Shown: positions 26,202 through 38,625 of the stretch, piece after piece
Numbering within the stretch: the first letter of the stretch is position 1
Layout of the letters: each line of letters starts with the position of its first letter
NCBI GenBank assembly: GCA_047967505.1
Contig: CM106539.1
Direction: 5' to 3' (one strand)
DNA from: Dipteris shenzhenensis
Taxonomy: Eukaryota > Polypodiophyta > Polypodiopsida > Gleicheniales
Length of the DNA stretch: 64,000 nt
Position numbers and translations under genes: made by a program
Notes under the pieces: generated by a model
Seen by the model: the letters and a program-made list of their open reading frames with translations, nothing else
What the model was told of the DNA's origin: nothing
The model's database searches: none

Positions 26202-27232
26202 GTTGAACTCTGTAGAGATAAGTCTTGTTTTAGTTTTTTGATGAAGCTATCCTTGCTTCGAGCCACAATCAGATCATCTACATACAAAAATGCAATAGTA
26301 ATGTCTTCCCCTTGAACTTCGTAGTAGAGAGTATGATTTGCATTGGACTGCATGTATCCCAGATTAGCAAAATATTTGTCGATTTTGCTGTACCAACATT
26401 TAGGTGCTTGCTTTAAGTCGTAGAGACTCTTCTTAAGATGGCAAACCTTATTCTCCTTTCTTGGTTCAACATAACCTGCTAGTTGTTGCATGTAGACTTC
26501 CTCGTCTAGGTAACCATTGAGAAATACATTCTTAACATCAAGTTGATACACATTCCATCTACTGAGTGTCATTAGTGATATCAAGAACTATATGGAAGCC
26601 ATCTTTGCTACTACTGGAGCATAATTCTCATCATAATCTTGACCATATTGCTGTGCAAATCCTTTTGCAACTAGTGTGGCTTTGTATCTTTGAATACTTC
26701 CATCTAGATTGTACTTCACTTTGTATATCCATTTGTTTGCTATGGCCTTCTTACCTGGTGGAAGGTCACATAATTCCCAAGTATTATTCTTATACAAGGC
26801 ATCCATTTCTTCATTCATAGTAGTTTGCCATTCTGGCTTGTCTACTGCATCTTCGAAGTATATTGGATCTTCTGTAGCCATGATGGTAGTCATAAGAGCA
26901 TAGTTGGTGGTTTCAACCTGAATTGCTTTGCCATTTTGAGCATATGTCAATTTGGCTGGAGGTCTACTTTCCTTAGTAGACCGTCTGAGCTGTTGTGGCT
27001 CTGCTTGGGGTGTTACTGGCAATTCTTGCTCTTCTTCATTAACCTTTTCTATAAATGACTGTGAAGTCGATGCTTCCATCTCTTGTATATTTGAGGTTTT
27101 CCATTTTGATTCCTCATCAAAGTTTACATCTCTGGAGATAATGACCTTGTGGTTAATGGGATCATACAACTTGTATGCTTTGCTTTCTTCACTATAGCCA
27201 ACCATGATGCGTTTGCATGACTTCACATCCAA
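26198..27232 (-). pseudogene. copia reverse transcriptase (broken)
   Basis: Two frames cover the RT. The first (27232-26588) has integrase C-terminal GYSEESKAYKLYDP, then NNTWELCDLPPGKKAI, KWIYKVKYNLDG and LVAKGFAQQYGQDY. The second (26584-26198) has YQLDVKNVFLNGYLDEEVYM, LYDLKQAPKCWY and the catalytic YVDD (LYVDDLIVA). The reading frame breaks between them near 26586. YVDD itself is intact, but the polyprotein is not continuous. Confidence 0.9.
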
Positions 27233-27264
27233 TTTCTTGTGATCATCATGTATGTGGGCATATG

Positions 27265-28300
27265 CTATGCAACCAAATATGCGGAGATGCCCAATGTGTG
27301 GCTTATGTCTTCATAAGGTGTCATACCCTGTATCAGTTCGGTCGAAAGCCGATTAAGCAAGTAGTTTGCAATAGCTATTGCTTCTGTCCAATACTGATTT
27401 AGAAGATGCTTTTCACTAAGCATTGCTCTAGCACTATCTGCTAAAGTCCCATTTTTCCTTTTAGCTCGTGCATTCTGCTGAGGAGTATTTGCACAAGTGA
27501 ATTGTCTTCGAATGCTGTGATTTTTGCAAAAGTTCATGAATACTGAAGATGTATTCACTCCTCTATCTGATCTCATGACTTTGATCTTTTTGCCTATTTA
27601 GTTTTCTACCACGACTTTGAATTCTTGAAATCTAGAAAACACTTCAGATTTCTCTTTCAAAAAGTAGACACAACAATATCTACTATAGTCGTTGATGAAA
27701 GTCAAGTAGTAAAGTGAACTATTAATGCTACGGGTCTAGGCATAACCCCATACATCTATATGTATCAAATCAAGAATACCTCGTGCTCGAGAGGTACTTC
27801 TGCCAAAGTTGGTTTGCTTTTGTTTGTCGAAGCAGCATGCTTCACAAACTTTTCCAAGAAACTGTAGCTTCGAAATCCCAATTGCCATATTCTGATTCCT
27901 GAGATCTAGCAAGCTTTTGAAATTAACATGACCATATCTCTTGTGCCATTTTGTAGATAGTGGCATCTGGTGCAGTTGAGCTAACATGGCATGTTGATCT
28001 GGTACTGTAGCTAGCATTCTGTACAAGTGTCCTTCCTTGATACCTTTTGCTACTAGGAGCTGACATCTTTTGGATTTGTCTCTGATAGTGCATTCATCTC
28101 CATAGAAGATGACTCGATAATTGTGTTCCGTCATTTGACCTTCTGACAAAAGGTTCTTATTGAGTTTCGGAACATAGAGCACATCTTTCACCAATCCTTT
28201 CGTACCAATGAAATTGTTCATAGGGATAACACCTGTCCCTTGAATTGGATTCAGTGTATTATCTGCTGTGTAGATGACATTTTTCTGACCTTCTAATGGT
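27265..28300 (-). pseudogene. copia integrase (broken)
   Basis: N-terminal HHCC zinc finger: WHKRYGHVNFKSLLDL...CEACCFDKQ, followed by the first catalytic Asp in LIHIDVWG (27740). The second frame (27576-27265) has the second Asp in RSDRGV and the third block TPQQNARAKRKN. Active copia integrases have Glu in that block (AERKN). Here it is Lys, a single G-to-A change that removes the third catalytic residue. A frame break separates the two halves. Confidence 0.88.
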
Positions 28301-28307
28301 TTCATCT

Positions 28308-29541
28308 CTATGAACCACTCTTGATGATTTGCCATGTGAGATGATGCACAACTGTTGATATACTAAGGATCCTATTCTGCTTGGTCGACTTGATAGCTGA
28401 AATCCTCTTTTGAATTGAAATCAGTGATTGTATCAGTTTGCTGCATTTTCTCGCTTGCAAGAAACATATTTTCATGTTCATTTGCAAAATGACTGTGACT
28501 AGAATGTCCACCATGATGATTTCCTTTGTCACGGAAATTCCCTTGATTGCTGCTGGATTGACCACCTTGGTTGTACTGCTTCTTGCGGCAATCTCTTTCA
28601 TAGTGTCCAAACTTGTGATAGTAGTTGCACTGGATGTTTGACACATTGGTAGATGCATTCCCTCATCCTTAGAATCTTCCTTGGTTGGAATGATTTCCTC
28701 TTTGCTAATGCTAATGGTGCTGAGGATGATGCTGATTCTGACTTAGCTTATTTTGTTGTTGATGATGACCACTTTTCTGGAGTGATCTATCTTTGCCTCT
28801 GCTTCTGTCTGAAGCTGTGAATCCCTGATGATTAGAATGACCTTTGCGTGCTTGAATGGCTTGTGTCCTGAGTTCTTCACCAAGTAGGACTGACTGAAGT
28901 TCTTCTAGTGTTGGAATTTGTCATTAGATGGCAATACTCTGGACTAGATTCTCGTATCCCTCCCCTAGTCCATTCAGGATGACTTGAATCATTTTTGCTA
29001 GATTCATAGTCTCTCCTATTGCTGCTAGTTGATTGTTGTAGTCTTTTATCCTGAGTACATAAGCATGACCGGTTTCATTGCTATTGCGAAAACTCTAATT
29101 GATTTGGTTTCTCAGTGTGAGAATCCTGGAAGTGTTCTTAGACTCGTAGAGAGCTACGAACATATCCCATGCTTCTTTTGATGTCTTGACTGTGTTGAGC
29201 TGTCCTAGCATGACATCTTGCACATTCTGCTTGATCAGATGATATGTGTACTTATCTTTCTTATCCCATTCTGCTTGAGCTCGGGCAATGGCAGGATCTG
29301 CTACAGGTGCAAAAACTATTTGTGTAGTTGTAGATCCCATTGTTGGTGCTGTGAGACAATAGGTGGAGTAGAGCTGCTGCTGGCTGGATCATCCAATGGT
29401 CTAGGTGTAGATCCATCGACATACTCCCATTTGTCCCAAAGTACAAGAATGGTCTCCATTCAGTATTTCCATGTGCCATAATTGGAGTTGTCTAGCTTAG
29501 CAAGATTCCTCTAGATTGAGGTTGCTAGTCATAGACATGGT
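28308..29541 (-). pseudogene. copia gag and protease (broken)
   Basis: Gag begins near 29541 and shows KLDNSNYGTWKY and WDKWEYVDGS in one frame, then DPAIARAQAEWDKKDKYTYH and TSKEAWDMFVALYESK (29340-29095) in another. The zinc knuckle reads CNYYHKFGHYERDC: the second Cys is Tyr, a TGY-to-TAY change. The protease block has Asn-Ser-Cys-Ala-Ser-Ser-His-Met in place of DSGASSHM, so the catalytic Asp is lost. Two TAG stops just before it sit where Gln and Trp are expected. Confidence 0.85.
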
Positions 29542-31592
29542 GCAAAAAATGTACTCAAAGTGTCGTGAAAATCACTGTATGAATCAACTGCAAAATACTG
29601 ACTGTAGCAAGTGAAATTTGAACTATTGGTGAAGATAGAACTGCAATATATAATCCGATATGAATTACAAGGCTTGTGGCAAATGATGCCGAAAATAGCC
29701 GAGATGCTTTACAAGGCTGAAATGATGTGCACAATGCTATGAAATAGCCAAGTAGCCTTTATAATGATGGCATATGTGTGTGAAATCAAATCATGTGCTA
29801 TGCGCTCATTGAACAATCGGCAATGCCTCTGAACACTTTGAAGTCTGCTGACTGAACTGATGAATGTCAGGTTTCAGGTAATGTGACTCCAAGTAGGTAC
29901 TAGTCAGGAATTTCGAGCATGGCTTAGATTGGCAACTTGGGGAGATTCAAAGCATCCCCTCTATGGTGATCTAGTCTACTCTGATCTAGATCTATACCAA
30001 CCATTGATCGATCAACAAATAATATCTTTTCTTTTGTTCTTTTTAAGTGCTGGGTCGGATGCGTCGATGTAGAGGCTGATGTGCATGTAAGAAGTGGATT
30101 TGTCCCAGCAAAGCTCAAAGGTGAGTGTAACTTGTGCCAAAATGTATGCGTGATATGACGAGCGTGTAGAGCATGAAAAATTGAGCGACTTTCCTTTTCG
30201 GAGTGCACTCAAATTCTTCTTGGATCAAGAGATACGACTTGATCTAGATGGAGGGGCAAAAGGAGTGCAAATGTGCTCAATGATGATGTGGCAGTTAGGG
30301 GGTCACATGCAGTGACTATGCCTAGTAGGGATTGTGCCTGTGGAACAGTGACACCTGTGTGCACATGCAAGGTGCACAGCATGCCTACAGAGTGATAAGT
30401 GTGCCTACAGAGGGTCAGAGTGCCACGTGGTAGTAATGAGGTGGCAACTGACTAGACTGATGAGCTAGCAAGCTAGTGATATGGCACTGATGATGTCAGC
30501 AATAATGATGTGGGCTCACCTTTGACGATGGAGTGCTATAGAGACGTGTTGCTACTGGTCAAGTCGACTGTGAGAGCCTTGAGCTCTACGTTGGCGTTGG
30601 TGCTATCCAAGAAGGAGCCGTTCTTGAGCATGGAGCAGAGCTTGGAGCCAAAGTTGTAGAGCTATTGTAGGGAGGCCGTAGAGACTATTGATTGTCGTGA
30701 CTGCAGAAGGAGCATAGCTCGCTGTTTGTTGGCAGAAGGTTGGCCCGTGGACAAAGTCTCTGGTCAGCAGCCCGTGGCTATGTAGGAGAGTGCAACATTA
30801 GAGAAGTCGGACGAGATTGGTTTTCATTAGAGAGCCAATGGTCAGCCAGCCGTGTTGAACCATCTAAGCACTTAGTTGATGGAGGGTGCTGGAACGGTTC
30901 TGCAGATGAGGCAGACTGGAGAAGGTTGGATGGCACTCGATATCAGCTGCTATGATGAGCTGGTTCTAGAAGGAGGCGACTGCTACTGCTATTTTATTGG
31001 AGACGTGGTTAGATGCACTATGGTCGAAGCAATTAGTTGATGAAGAGCACTGCAAATAACGTAGCCCGTAGCCCATTTGGAGAGGAGGCATCGTTGCAAA
31101 TGCAAGAGTGCAACCCGTCCTGCTATTGGAGTTGGCCACCTAGTTGGAGGCCTTTTGCTAGGAGAGGCTCATTGCTTTGTAAGGCCCTTTGTTGGAGATG
31201 CCTCTATCAATGGAGCTTGGAGAGGCTTTGCTGATGAGTTGAAAGCTACAGAGACCTAAAAGTCTCTCTCGAAATGAACAAAAAACTTTCAAACCAGTAG
31301 AAATGAAGAAGAACTCTCTCTTTGTCTCTCTGAAAAAAAACGGATCTTGCAAGATCTTGCAAGGTACTGAATATCTCACAATCACTCAAAAGAGATGAAC
31401 TCTCAAGAAAGTGAATGGACGAAAATTATCTCACATGAACGGAATCATATGACGGAAATTTCTATCAAAGAAATGGAAGATGGTCTCTTACCGGAAGTGG
31501 ACTCTCCTGGAGAACACTCAAGAGAACTCTCAATCTCACAATCTCTCAATCTCTCTCACATGGATCGCTCTGCCTCAGCGAAACGCAAGGAA
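29542..31592 (-). other. 2-kb untranslated leader of the copia element
   Basis: Between the primer-binding site and gag lie about 2.05 kb without any recognised protein motif. Most copia elements have leaders far shorter than this. It could be a long structured leader or a nested insertion, but no second LTR pair or inverted repeat was found in it. Confidence 0.6.
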
Positions 31593-31604
31593 GCTCTGAT
31601 ACCA
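31593..31604 (-). promoter_or_regulatory. primer-binding site (initiator tRNA-Met)
   Basis: The minus strand reads TGGTATCAGAGC directly after the 5' LTR, complementary to the 3' end of plant initiator tRNA-Met. Confidence 0.92.
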
Positions 31605-31854
31605 TGACAAAATATGAAGAGGGGAGAGGAGAAGAGTGGAGATAAGGAGAGAGGGCATAGCTAGAGAGCACACCACAAATTGACTAACTATACACTAGAT
31701 TTAGTTGAAAATGTATAATATATACAAACGCATTTAGGGTTAGGGCATCTAACCCTTTCCTTTATCACTCTATTGGGTTAGTGCTATGCACATATGATCA
31801 CATGATGGTGCTATGCACACATGATCACATGATGTTGAGCATGAACTCTCAACA
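31605..31854 (-). repeat. 5' LTR of the minus-strand copia element
   Basis: 250 bp. On the minus strand it starts TGTTGAGAGTTC and ends TTTTGTCA, the normal TG...CA form. It contains two TTAGGG units facing a CTAACCC, giving a small palindrome. The paired copy is at 25035-25289. Confidence 0.92.
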
Positions 31855-31859
31855 AAATA

Positions 31860-33350
31860 TGCCATACACAAGAATGTAGCATCATTAGATTATCGCCATT
31901 AATATTTACTTCAAATGGACTTGTCCTTTTCGATAGAAAGAGACTAGACCACTTTTTTGTTGTTGATAGATCTTTTTCTATGATGTTGTGTGATAGGAAG
32001 ACTTTGGTTGGATTTAGTTCTAACCCGCCATGCTTATACACAGCCGTATGTTATGGCAAATTCCTGATTGACCATTTGAGATCTACTTTCACCACATATG
32101 AATATTTTAGAATGAACTTCAAGACGATACATTCTTTATTGGTTCTTGGTTTATATGGTCGTAGTTATACTCATCCCTTTCTCCTCTAATTAGCCAGACA
32201 TCTTTTCTAGGATCTTTTACTTGTTTAGCATTATGATAGCATTTGCTGATTCCTTACCAGAATAAGGTAAGTGATACCCATTCGGTTATTGATGAGACTT
32301 TGCACATGTTGTGAAGATCGCATGCAGTGGGTGACCTTTGGTAGCATTTGTTCTTTTAATGTATGGATCTTGTGGTGAGTCCTTGCAAAACCCACATGTC
32401 GTGACTTTTATATTGAGGTCTTTGGGGATCATTTATTCTATATCTATCTAGATATTATATATATTAAGGAGAGGTTTTTGTTTGAGTGGTTAGGACGATT
32501 GGAAGCAATATGGATTAGATCTAAAAACTATGGGCTATTGCTTCATTTTTTATGAAGGACATGCGACCATAGTTAAAACTTCCAATTCTTCCCCTCTGAG
32601 CTAGAACTTGCATTTCAAGCCTCTGTCCAACTCCCATCAAAATGGTTGGGGTCGATGGAGAATAAATTCTCACTGTCGAATCCTTCAATCCTCATAACGG
32701 TAAAGCATGCTAAAGAGGGTGACCAAGTACATCACATGAATTGACCGGCTAATGGTTTCAATGAAAATGCAGAGTCTTGATGCTACTTTAGCCATTAGAT
32801 CATCTTCTATCAATGCCTCATTGAGCAACGCTCGATTTGATTCGTGAGATCATGTGAGATCACGATCTCCATTCAACGGTGCAAGAAATTATAAGAGTCT
32901 CGATGCTACTTTAGCCATTAGATCATCTTCTATCAACACCTCACTGAGGAACGCTCGATTTGAGTGGTGAAATCATGATCTCCATTCCATGGTGCAAGAA
33001 ATTGTAAGGCTTTTGGGGCATCACAAACTACACTTAAAGACACTAATCTTGGCCGCACGATCTTAAATACATCGACGTGCATGTGAAATGCCTCTTCTTG
33101 ACTATAGATTCAAATCTTTAAATCTGTGGATTGTGCCTCTATCTAATCAAAAATTGCCACTAACCATTAGGGGAGAATCGGGGTCTCAAAAGGGCCTCAT
33201 AAGGAATGGGTTAAGAAATGGATTAGGCCTAATGCAAGTCCTTTTGTGGGGTCTAAGGGAGTCCTAACCCCCCCTACCTAGGTGGGTTCAGCCCAGTTGA
33301 TCCCAGCTCTTACACCTAGGAGGGGGCCACCTCTTACACCTCTTACACCA
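31860..33350. other. non-coding stretch with a tandem duplication
   Basis: No gene recognised. A ~120-bp sequence starting 'agagtcttgatgctacttta' is present at 32771-32893 and again at 32894-33008, about 85-90 percent alike by eye. Confidence 0.6.
32771..33008. repeat. two-copy tandem repeat, ~120-bp unit
   Basis: Both copies contain 'gatgctactttagccattag', 'aacgctcgattt' and 'ggtgcaagaaatt' in the same order. Diverged direct duplication. Confidence 0.8.
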
Positions 33351-33930
33351 AGGACGGGCACTTTTTCCAAAGTCAAAAATTTGAATTTTGAATTTGAATT
33401 CCCTCTCTCTCCCTCCTCCCCCCATCCTCCAAAGTCAAACTTTTGAATTTTGAATTTTGAATTTGAATTCCATCCTCCTCCCCCCATCGTCCTCCTTGTC
33501 TCCCTCCTCCCTCCTCTTCCACACATCCCATTCCTCCTCCTCCTCCTCCTCCTCCTCCCTCCCCCTGCCTCCCTCCGCCCTCCCCCCCTCCTCCTCCCTT
33601 TGTCCACATGCCTCCTCCTCCCTCCTCCCACATGCATCCTCCTCCTCCCCCCCTTTGCTGCTTTTTCCTCCTCCTCCCTCCTCCCACATGGGTCCTCCTC
33701 CTTCCCCATGCTGCTTTTTCTTGCTCCTCCTCCTCCCTCATGCTCATCCATTCTCATCTTCCCTCATGCTCATGCCTACTCCTCCTTCCTCTTACTCATG
33801 CAAGCTCCTCTTTCCTCATGCTCACACCTGCTCCTATTGCTTCTACTTCTTCTACTCATGCGTATTCGTATGCCCTCATCCTCACACCTAGTCCTCCGCT
33901 TGCTTCTCCTCCCTCGTAATCATTCAGGTC
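33351..33930. repeat. pyrimidine-rich low-complexity tract
   Basis: Repeated TTTGAATTTTGAATT strings and then about 400 bp of CTCCTC/CCTCCC repeats. Frames on both strands encode only Ser/Pro/Leu or Gly/Arg/Glu strings and are not genes. Confidence 0.85.
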
Positions 33931-35010
33931 CTTCTCATCCCTCCTCAAACATCACCTACCTTCTATCATGGCCTATCACAATCTCTGTAAACTCTGCAAC
34001 TATTGATGGCACCATTTGAGATCTCCCATGTTACCATGTGACTGTACAGTTGCAGGATCAATATGTGATCCATGATTTTTTTTTCAAGAAAAGAAGCTTC
34101 TTGAACCTCTGTAGGTGCTCTAAAGAGGAGAATATGAAATAAAATGTTAATTTCTTACTTTGGATTATCCACAGTGGTGCATTGTTTTTGCTAAGGTTCC
34201 CTTAGTTGTTCTTTCAAGAACCTCATGGAGGATGATATGAGAATGGTGGACATGGATGATATGGACTCGAAAGACACAAAGTCATGCATGAGCAAGTTGT
34301 TTTGGAGGTGATGCAGGGGAATGGTGATGCAAAGGAGATGCCTAGAGCTTGTGATGCTGCTAATGTAAGTCTTGAAGCTCAAAAGTTTATTGAAGAAGAA
34401 GAATTCACATGATGCATTACATCTATTTAAATTTAAATTTCTAAAATGATGTTTCTTCATGTGTGCAGTAGTAAGCAGGAATGGAGAATTTGTCCATTTG
34501 GAACAAGCAGGCATGGAGAATTCATAGTATTGACCCAAGGCAACCTACGTGATCCATTCCAATGTGTTGTACATGAGATTATAAGAACTTACGAGTTGAA
34601 TGTGAGATTCCAAATAGCATAGTAGTCTTTCTAAGGACTTGGTCAAGGATTCAAAGACCCTATTATTGGTGTATTAGAGTTGAAGAAGAAGAAAAACAGG
34701 CTATGAAGCCTCTTTGTAATACAATTTATAATTCCAACACCTATTTCTAATAATATCCTTGTATCTAAAGCAAAAAAAATTCATGTATCTATGGCCAAAT
34801 GGTGAATCTTTTGTTATGTCTATTTTAATTTTAATATTGCATCTTTTTTTATATCAGCTTGCACACAAAAGTTATATCACATTTTGATGTAACTTACAAG
34901 TCAATAAAATGTTGTTTGCCAAGTTTGGCCACATATGTACAAGGGATTTGACCATGGCACCACATTGATTAGATGGAGTGTTTTAAAACCAAAATTTGAG
35001 ATTTTCCTAC
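33931..35010. other. non-coding stretch
   Basis: AT-rich, no gene or repeat recognised. Confidence 0.4.
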
Positions 35011-35072
35011 ATCACCTTGTAAAGGATTGATGCATTTCATGATTTTCTATGAAGAAATACAGATTTTGAAGG

Positions 35073-35391
35073 GGTAGATGAAGAAATTTGACAACTTTGG
35101 CCATTTCAATGTCAATTTTTGGCAAATGTAGGAGGAATTTGACCATAGCGGAGAAGGCAAAGTTGGTCGGGATGTCATGGGGTGTCCAAAAATGCCAAAA
35201 CCCACCATGGTGCAAATTTGGCCATTTGGAGGGTGTCCAAATGGCCAAATTTGCACCATGGTGGGTTTTGGTATTTTTGGACACCCCATGATGTCCCAAC
35301 CAACTTTGTTTCAGTGCCGCAGTCAAATTCCTTCAACATTTGCCAAAAATTAACATTAGAATGGCCAAATTGACAAATTCCTTCATCTACC
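35073..35391. repeat. fold-back (long inverted repeat), copy 1
   Basis: The sequence reads as a near-complete palindrome about 35232. The left arm starts GGTAGATGAAG and contains GACAACTTTGGCCATTT, TTTTTGGCAAATG, GTTGGTCGGGATGTCATGGG and CCACCATGGTGCAAATTTGG. The right arm has the complements in reverse order and ends CTTCATCTACC. Arms are about 155 bp with a spacer of only a few bases. An RNA copy would fold into a long hairpin. Confidence 0.85.
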
Positions 35392-35954
35392 TGATTAAAA
35401 TCCATGTGTCTTTATGGATGCATCAACTTCAACATAGATAAACATGGAAAAGAAAATATTTATAAAGTAACTTAGCAAATGATGGTTGGTCAATATGACA
35501 ACTTATGTGCCTTGCAGCACAGCTTTGGTAAGACCTAAGCTTAGGCAATATATTTTTAATGTAATGTCTTGTGCTTTGGAGGAACCTTGTAGGTTGACTA
35601 TGTCAATGTAATTTTTTATTTAATCCAGAAGACTTTGATCTTCCACTACATCACCTTGTAAATTTTCATTTTCTTTGTTTATCTTTCCTTTGGAGCCACC
35701 TTTTAGATTGGCTATGTCAATGAAATATTTTGATTTCATATCACTAAATCACATTGAAATAATTTGATGCATTACATGAAAAAATATATATTTTGAAGAG
35801 GAATCTAAAAATTTCATTTTCTATGTTTTCTTAGTCATGGAGGTTGGCTATGGCCATGTATCTTTTATTTTAATTTTTAGGTTGGCTACAATATCACCTT
35901 GTAAAGGATTGATGCACTTCGTGATTTCCTATGAAGAAATATAGATTTTGAAGG

Positions 35955-36196
35955 GGTAGATGAAGGAGTTTGACAACTTCGGCCATTTTGATGTCCATTT
36001 TTGGCAAATAAAGGAGGAATTTAACCATGGCGCAGAAGGCAAAGTTGGTCAGGACATCACCGTCCAAATGGCCAAATTTGCACCATGGCAGGTTTGTGCA
36101 TTTTTGGACACCTGACCAACTTTGCCTTCTGCGCTGTGGTCAAATTCCTCCTACATTTGCCAAAAATGGTCACCAAAATTACCAAACTTGGTTGAG
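35955..36196. repeat. fold-back, copy 2 (shorter, diverged)
   Basis: The same left-arm start (GGTAGATGAAG) and the same phrases as copy 1, including GGCAAAGTTGGTCAGG facing CCTGACCAACTTTGCC. The centre is rearranged and the arms are shorter. Both copies follow the same ~60-bp flank beginning 'atcaccttgtaaaggattga' (35012 and 35893), so a larger unit was duplicated. Confidence 0.8.
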
Positions 36197-36199
36197 AGT

Positions 36200-37654
36200 A
36201 TTATTTTGACTTGGAATATTCATAATATTTTCCTAAATTAATTTTACAAAAATATATATACAAGGAATAAAACTTAATATACAAATTTCTATGACCCACT
36301 TTTTCCCGAATGTTCAAATTCAATGTAGAAGACCTTTAAAAATCAGTCACAAGTTGAGGGGGTCATAAATTTGTAATTACTTTGGATACAAATGAAGGAA
36401 AAGGGACAAGTTTGCATCTAAAAGGTTCACCTCTCTACACAACAAACTTGGAGGTGGTGTATTCAATACTCTACAATTCAAAGCGACATTACCTTATATT
36501 GAATTAACAACACATTCAAAATTTCAACCATGACTGAATCAAAATTATTGCTTATGACATGGTATCTTGCAAGGAAGAGAATGTGATAAAATGTACATTT
36601 TTGTATTATAATCTCTCCATTCAAATACAAAGACTCTTCATAGCCTGTACCTCCTCTTTGCTATCTCTAATACATAGAAAAAAGAGGCTTTTGAAATCCC
36701 CAAGTAAGATCCTAATACTAATACCATTAAGGCTCTCCTCTCAGGGTAGCCAGGCACAAAGTTTTTTACACCATTGCCAATGGAATACAATGCAATAGGG
36801 GAAGCCATGTGATGTGGATCACAATGATCAAGCTGTCAATACTTTGATGGATGTTAGTAGAGTTAAGTAGGCCATTCTAAAAATTGGATGTGGAAGACCA
36901 CAACGTATTCTCCTGCTCGACTAATATAGTGCACCGATGAGTGATCTCAAATGCCTCCTGCATCAATTCAACAACCATTACATCAGCAAACCTAACAAAG
37001 CACATTACATTAAAAGACCATAAAATATAAATCAATACATAGGATTCTTACCATCATGGCATTGTCTCCTTTAATGATGCAAGCAAGGCAAATAGTTATA
37101 AACAGTAAACTTTAGACATGAAACTTTATGCATGAAATTTTATACATATTACCTCAAAACTTTGGACATGAAACCACACAATAAAGCCATCAAAATAACA
37201 TTCATCAACGCTTTTAATGTCCAAGTCATGAAGAAAACCTATGCAAATTCCAAAATGCCCAACCTACAATTTATGGACAGCATGTACTAGTCAAACACAT
37301 TGTTTGATGTTGCATGAGGGATAAAATGGACATTTTCATGCATTTCTCTAGATTTTTGCTTGCTATTTCACCATTTCAAGTAAAGTTGAAGGACTACATG
37401 TTTTGTTTTCCATGACTAAAAGGTATTCTTGCACATAACTTACAAATAGTCCATTGTTAATTATATCAAAGATTCCACTATTTCCCACTCTTATGTTAAA
37501 ATAGGATCTTGTAAAGAAGATAGGCAAGGAAGGTACATAGTCTAAGAAATGCATCCTTCCTCTTAGGAAGCTTATGTGGACCCTTGGCAAAACCTTCCAT
37601 GACTATCTAGTTAGTCAAACTGTAAGTTCAAGTCATCCAATGCATTTTTTATGT
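36200..37654. other. non-coding stretch
   Basis: AT-rich; no gene, RNA or strong repeat recognised. Confidence 0.4.
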
Positions 37655-37912
37655 TCTAGAACACTCTAGAGCTCACAATATTATCAACTTCTATCACTTT
37701 CTTCCTAACCATGCCTCTAGAACACACTAGAGCTCACAATATTGTCATCTTTGGCCACTTTGGTCACTTTGTTCTTGACCATGCCACTACAACACACTAG
37801 AGCTCACAATATTACCAACTTGTGCCACTTTCTTCTTGACCATGCCTCTAGAACACACTAGAGCTCACAGCATTACCACCTTGTGTCACTACGTTTCTAG
37901 ACCATGCATGTT
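37655..37912. repeat. minisatellite, four ~65-bp units
   Basis: Each unit begins TAGAACACACTAGAGCTCAC (one has TACAAC, one CACTC) and ends near CTTGACCATGCCTC. Four copies follow head to tail. Confidence 0.9.
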
Positions 37913-38256
37913 GGGAAAACAATAGCTGTAAGAGAGGAAAGAGCACTTGTATCCTATATGAGAAGGAAAAGAAAGAGGGAAAAAGCTCCTATAGGAGGGC
38001 AAAGAGTTGCTGTAGCAGAAGGAAAAGTGCCTGTAGGAGGGAAAAGAGCACCTGTACTAAAAGGAGAAGTGCCTGTAGAAGGGAAAGAGAACTTGTAGGA
38101 TATGGCGGCTAAGTAAGAGGCCATAGAGTAAGAGAGGGCAGATCAAGAGAGGAAAGAGAAGGCAGAGGTAGAGCAAGAGGAGGCACAGAAATAGTGAGAA
38201 GAGCAGGAGAGAGAAGACCAACTGTAGGAGGTGTTGCAACCCAAATTTTGAAAAAT
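37913..38256. repeat. purine-rich short imperfect repeats
   Basis: Short phrases like 'gtgcctgtaggagggaaaagagca' recur several times at 24-30 bp spacing between 37980 and 38095, followed by AGAG-rich sequence. A 64-codon frame over it is repeat-driven. Confidence 0.55.
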
Positions 38257-38625
38257 GGAGGGAGAGAGCAGCTGGAGTAGAGCAAAGGAGAAGAGAGAGG
38301 GGGGGTAGGCCTGGAGTAGGCTAGTGGCAAAAGAAATTCGTCCAAAAGTTCCCATAATGGAGGGAGAGGGAAGTTGGACTAGAGCAGAGGAGCAGAGAAA
38401 GGGGGCAGACCTACAGTAGGCTAGAGGACAAAAGAAATTCATCCAAAAGCTCCCACAATGGAGGGAAAGGGCAGTTGGACTAGAGCAGAGGAGTAGAGAA
38501 AGGGGGCAGACTTGCAGTAGGCTAGAGGACAAAAGAAAATTGTCCAAAAGTTCCCACAATGGAAGGAGAGGGCAGTTGGACCAGAGCAAAGGAGCAGAGA
38601 AAGAGGGGGCAGACCTACAACACAT
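38257..38625. repeat. minisatellite, four ~101-bp units
   Basis: Units start at 38257, 38359, 38460 and 38561 with GGAGGGAGAGGGCAGTTGGA-type wording and contain GGCAGACCTACAGTAGGCTA and a CCAAAAGYTCCCA end. The period is 101-102 bp and the last unit is partial. A 166-codon minus frame across it reflects the period being nearly free of stops, not a gene. Confidence 0.9.

Larger units (their letters stand above)
25035..31854 (-). mobile_element. complete but inactive Ty1/copia LTR retrotransposon
   Basis: A 6.8-kb element read on the minus strand. It has two LTRs (25035-25289 and 31605-31854), a 5-bp target duplication AAATA (25030-25034 and 31855-31859), a primer-binding site complementary to initiator tRNA-Met and a polypurine tract. 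Gag, protease, integrase, RT and RNase H follow in copia order (integrase before RT). The LTRs differ by roughly 15 substitutions plus several small indels by hand alignment, so the insertion is not recent. Stops, frameshifts and lost catalytic residues make it non-autonomous. A leader of about 2 kb separates the primer site from gag. Confidence 0.92.

Noticed and set aside
32480-32640. tRNA-like 'gagtggttaggac' sequence
   Set aside because: It looks like an A-box, but no B-box follows at the right distance.
33278-34019. Ser/Pro/Leu and Gly/Arg frames of 84-189 codons
   Set aside because: These are driven by CTCCTC low-complexity sequence on either strand.
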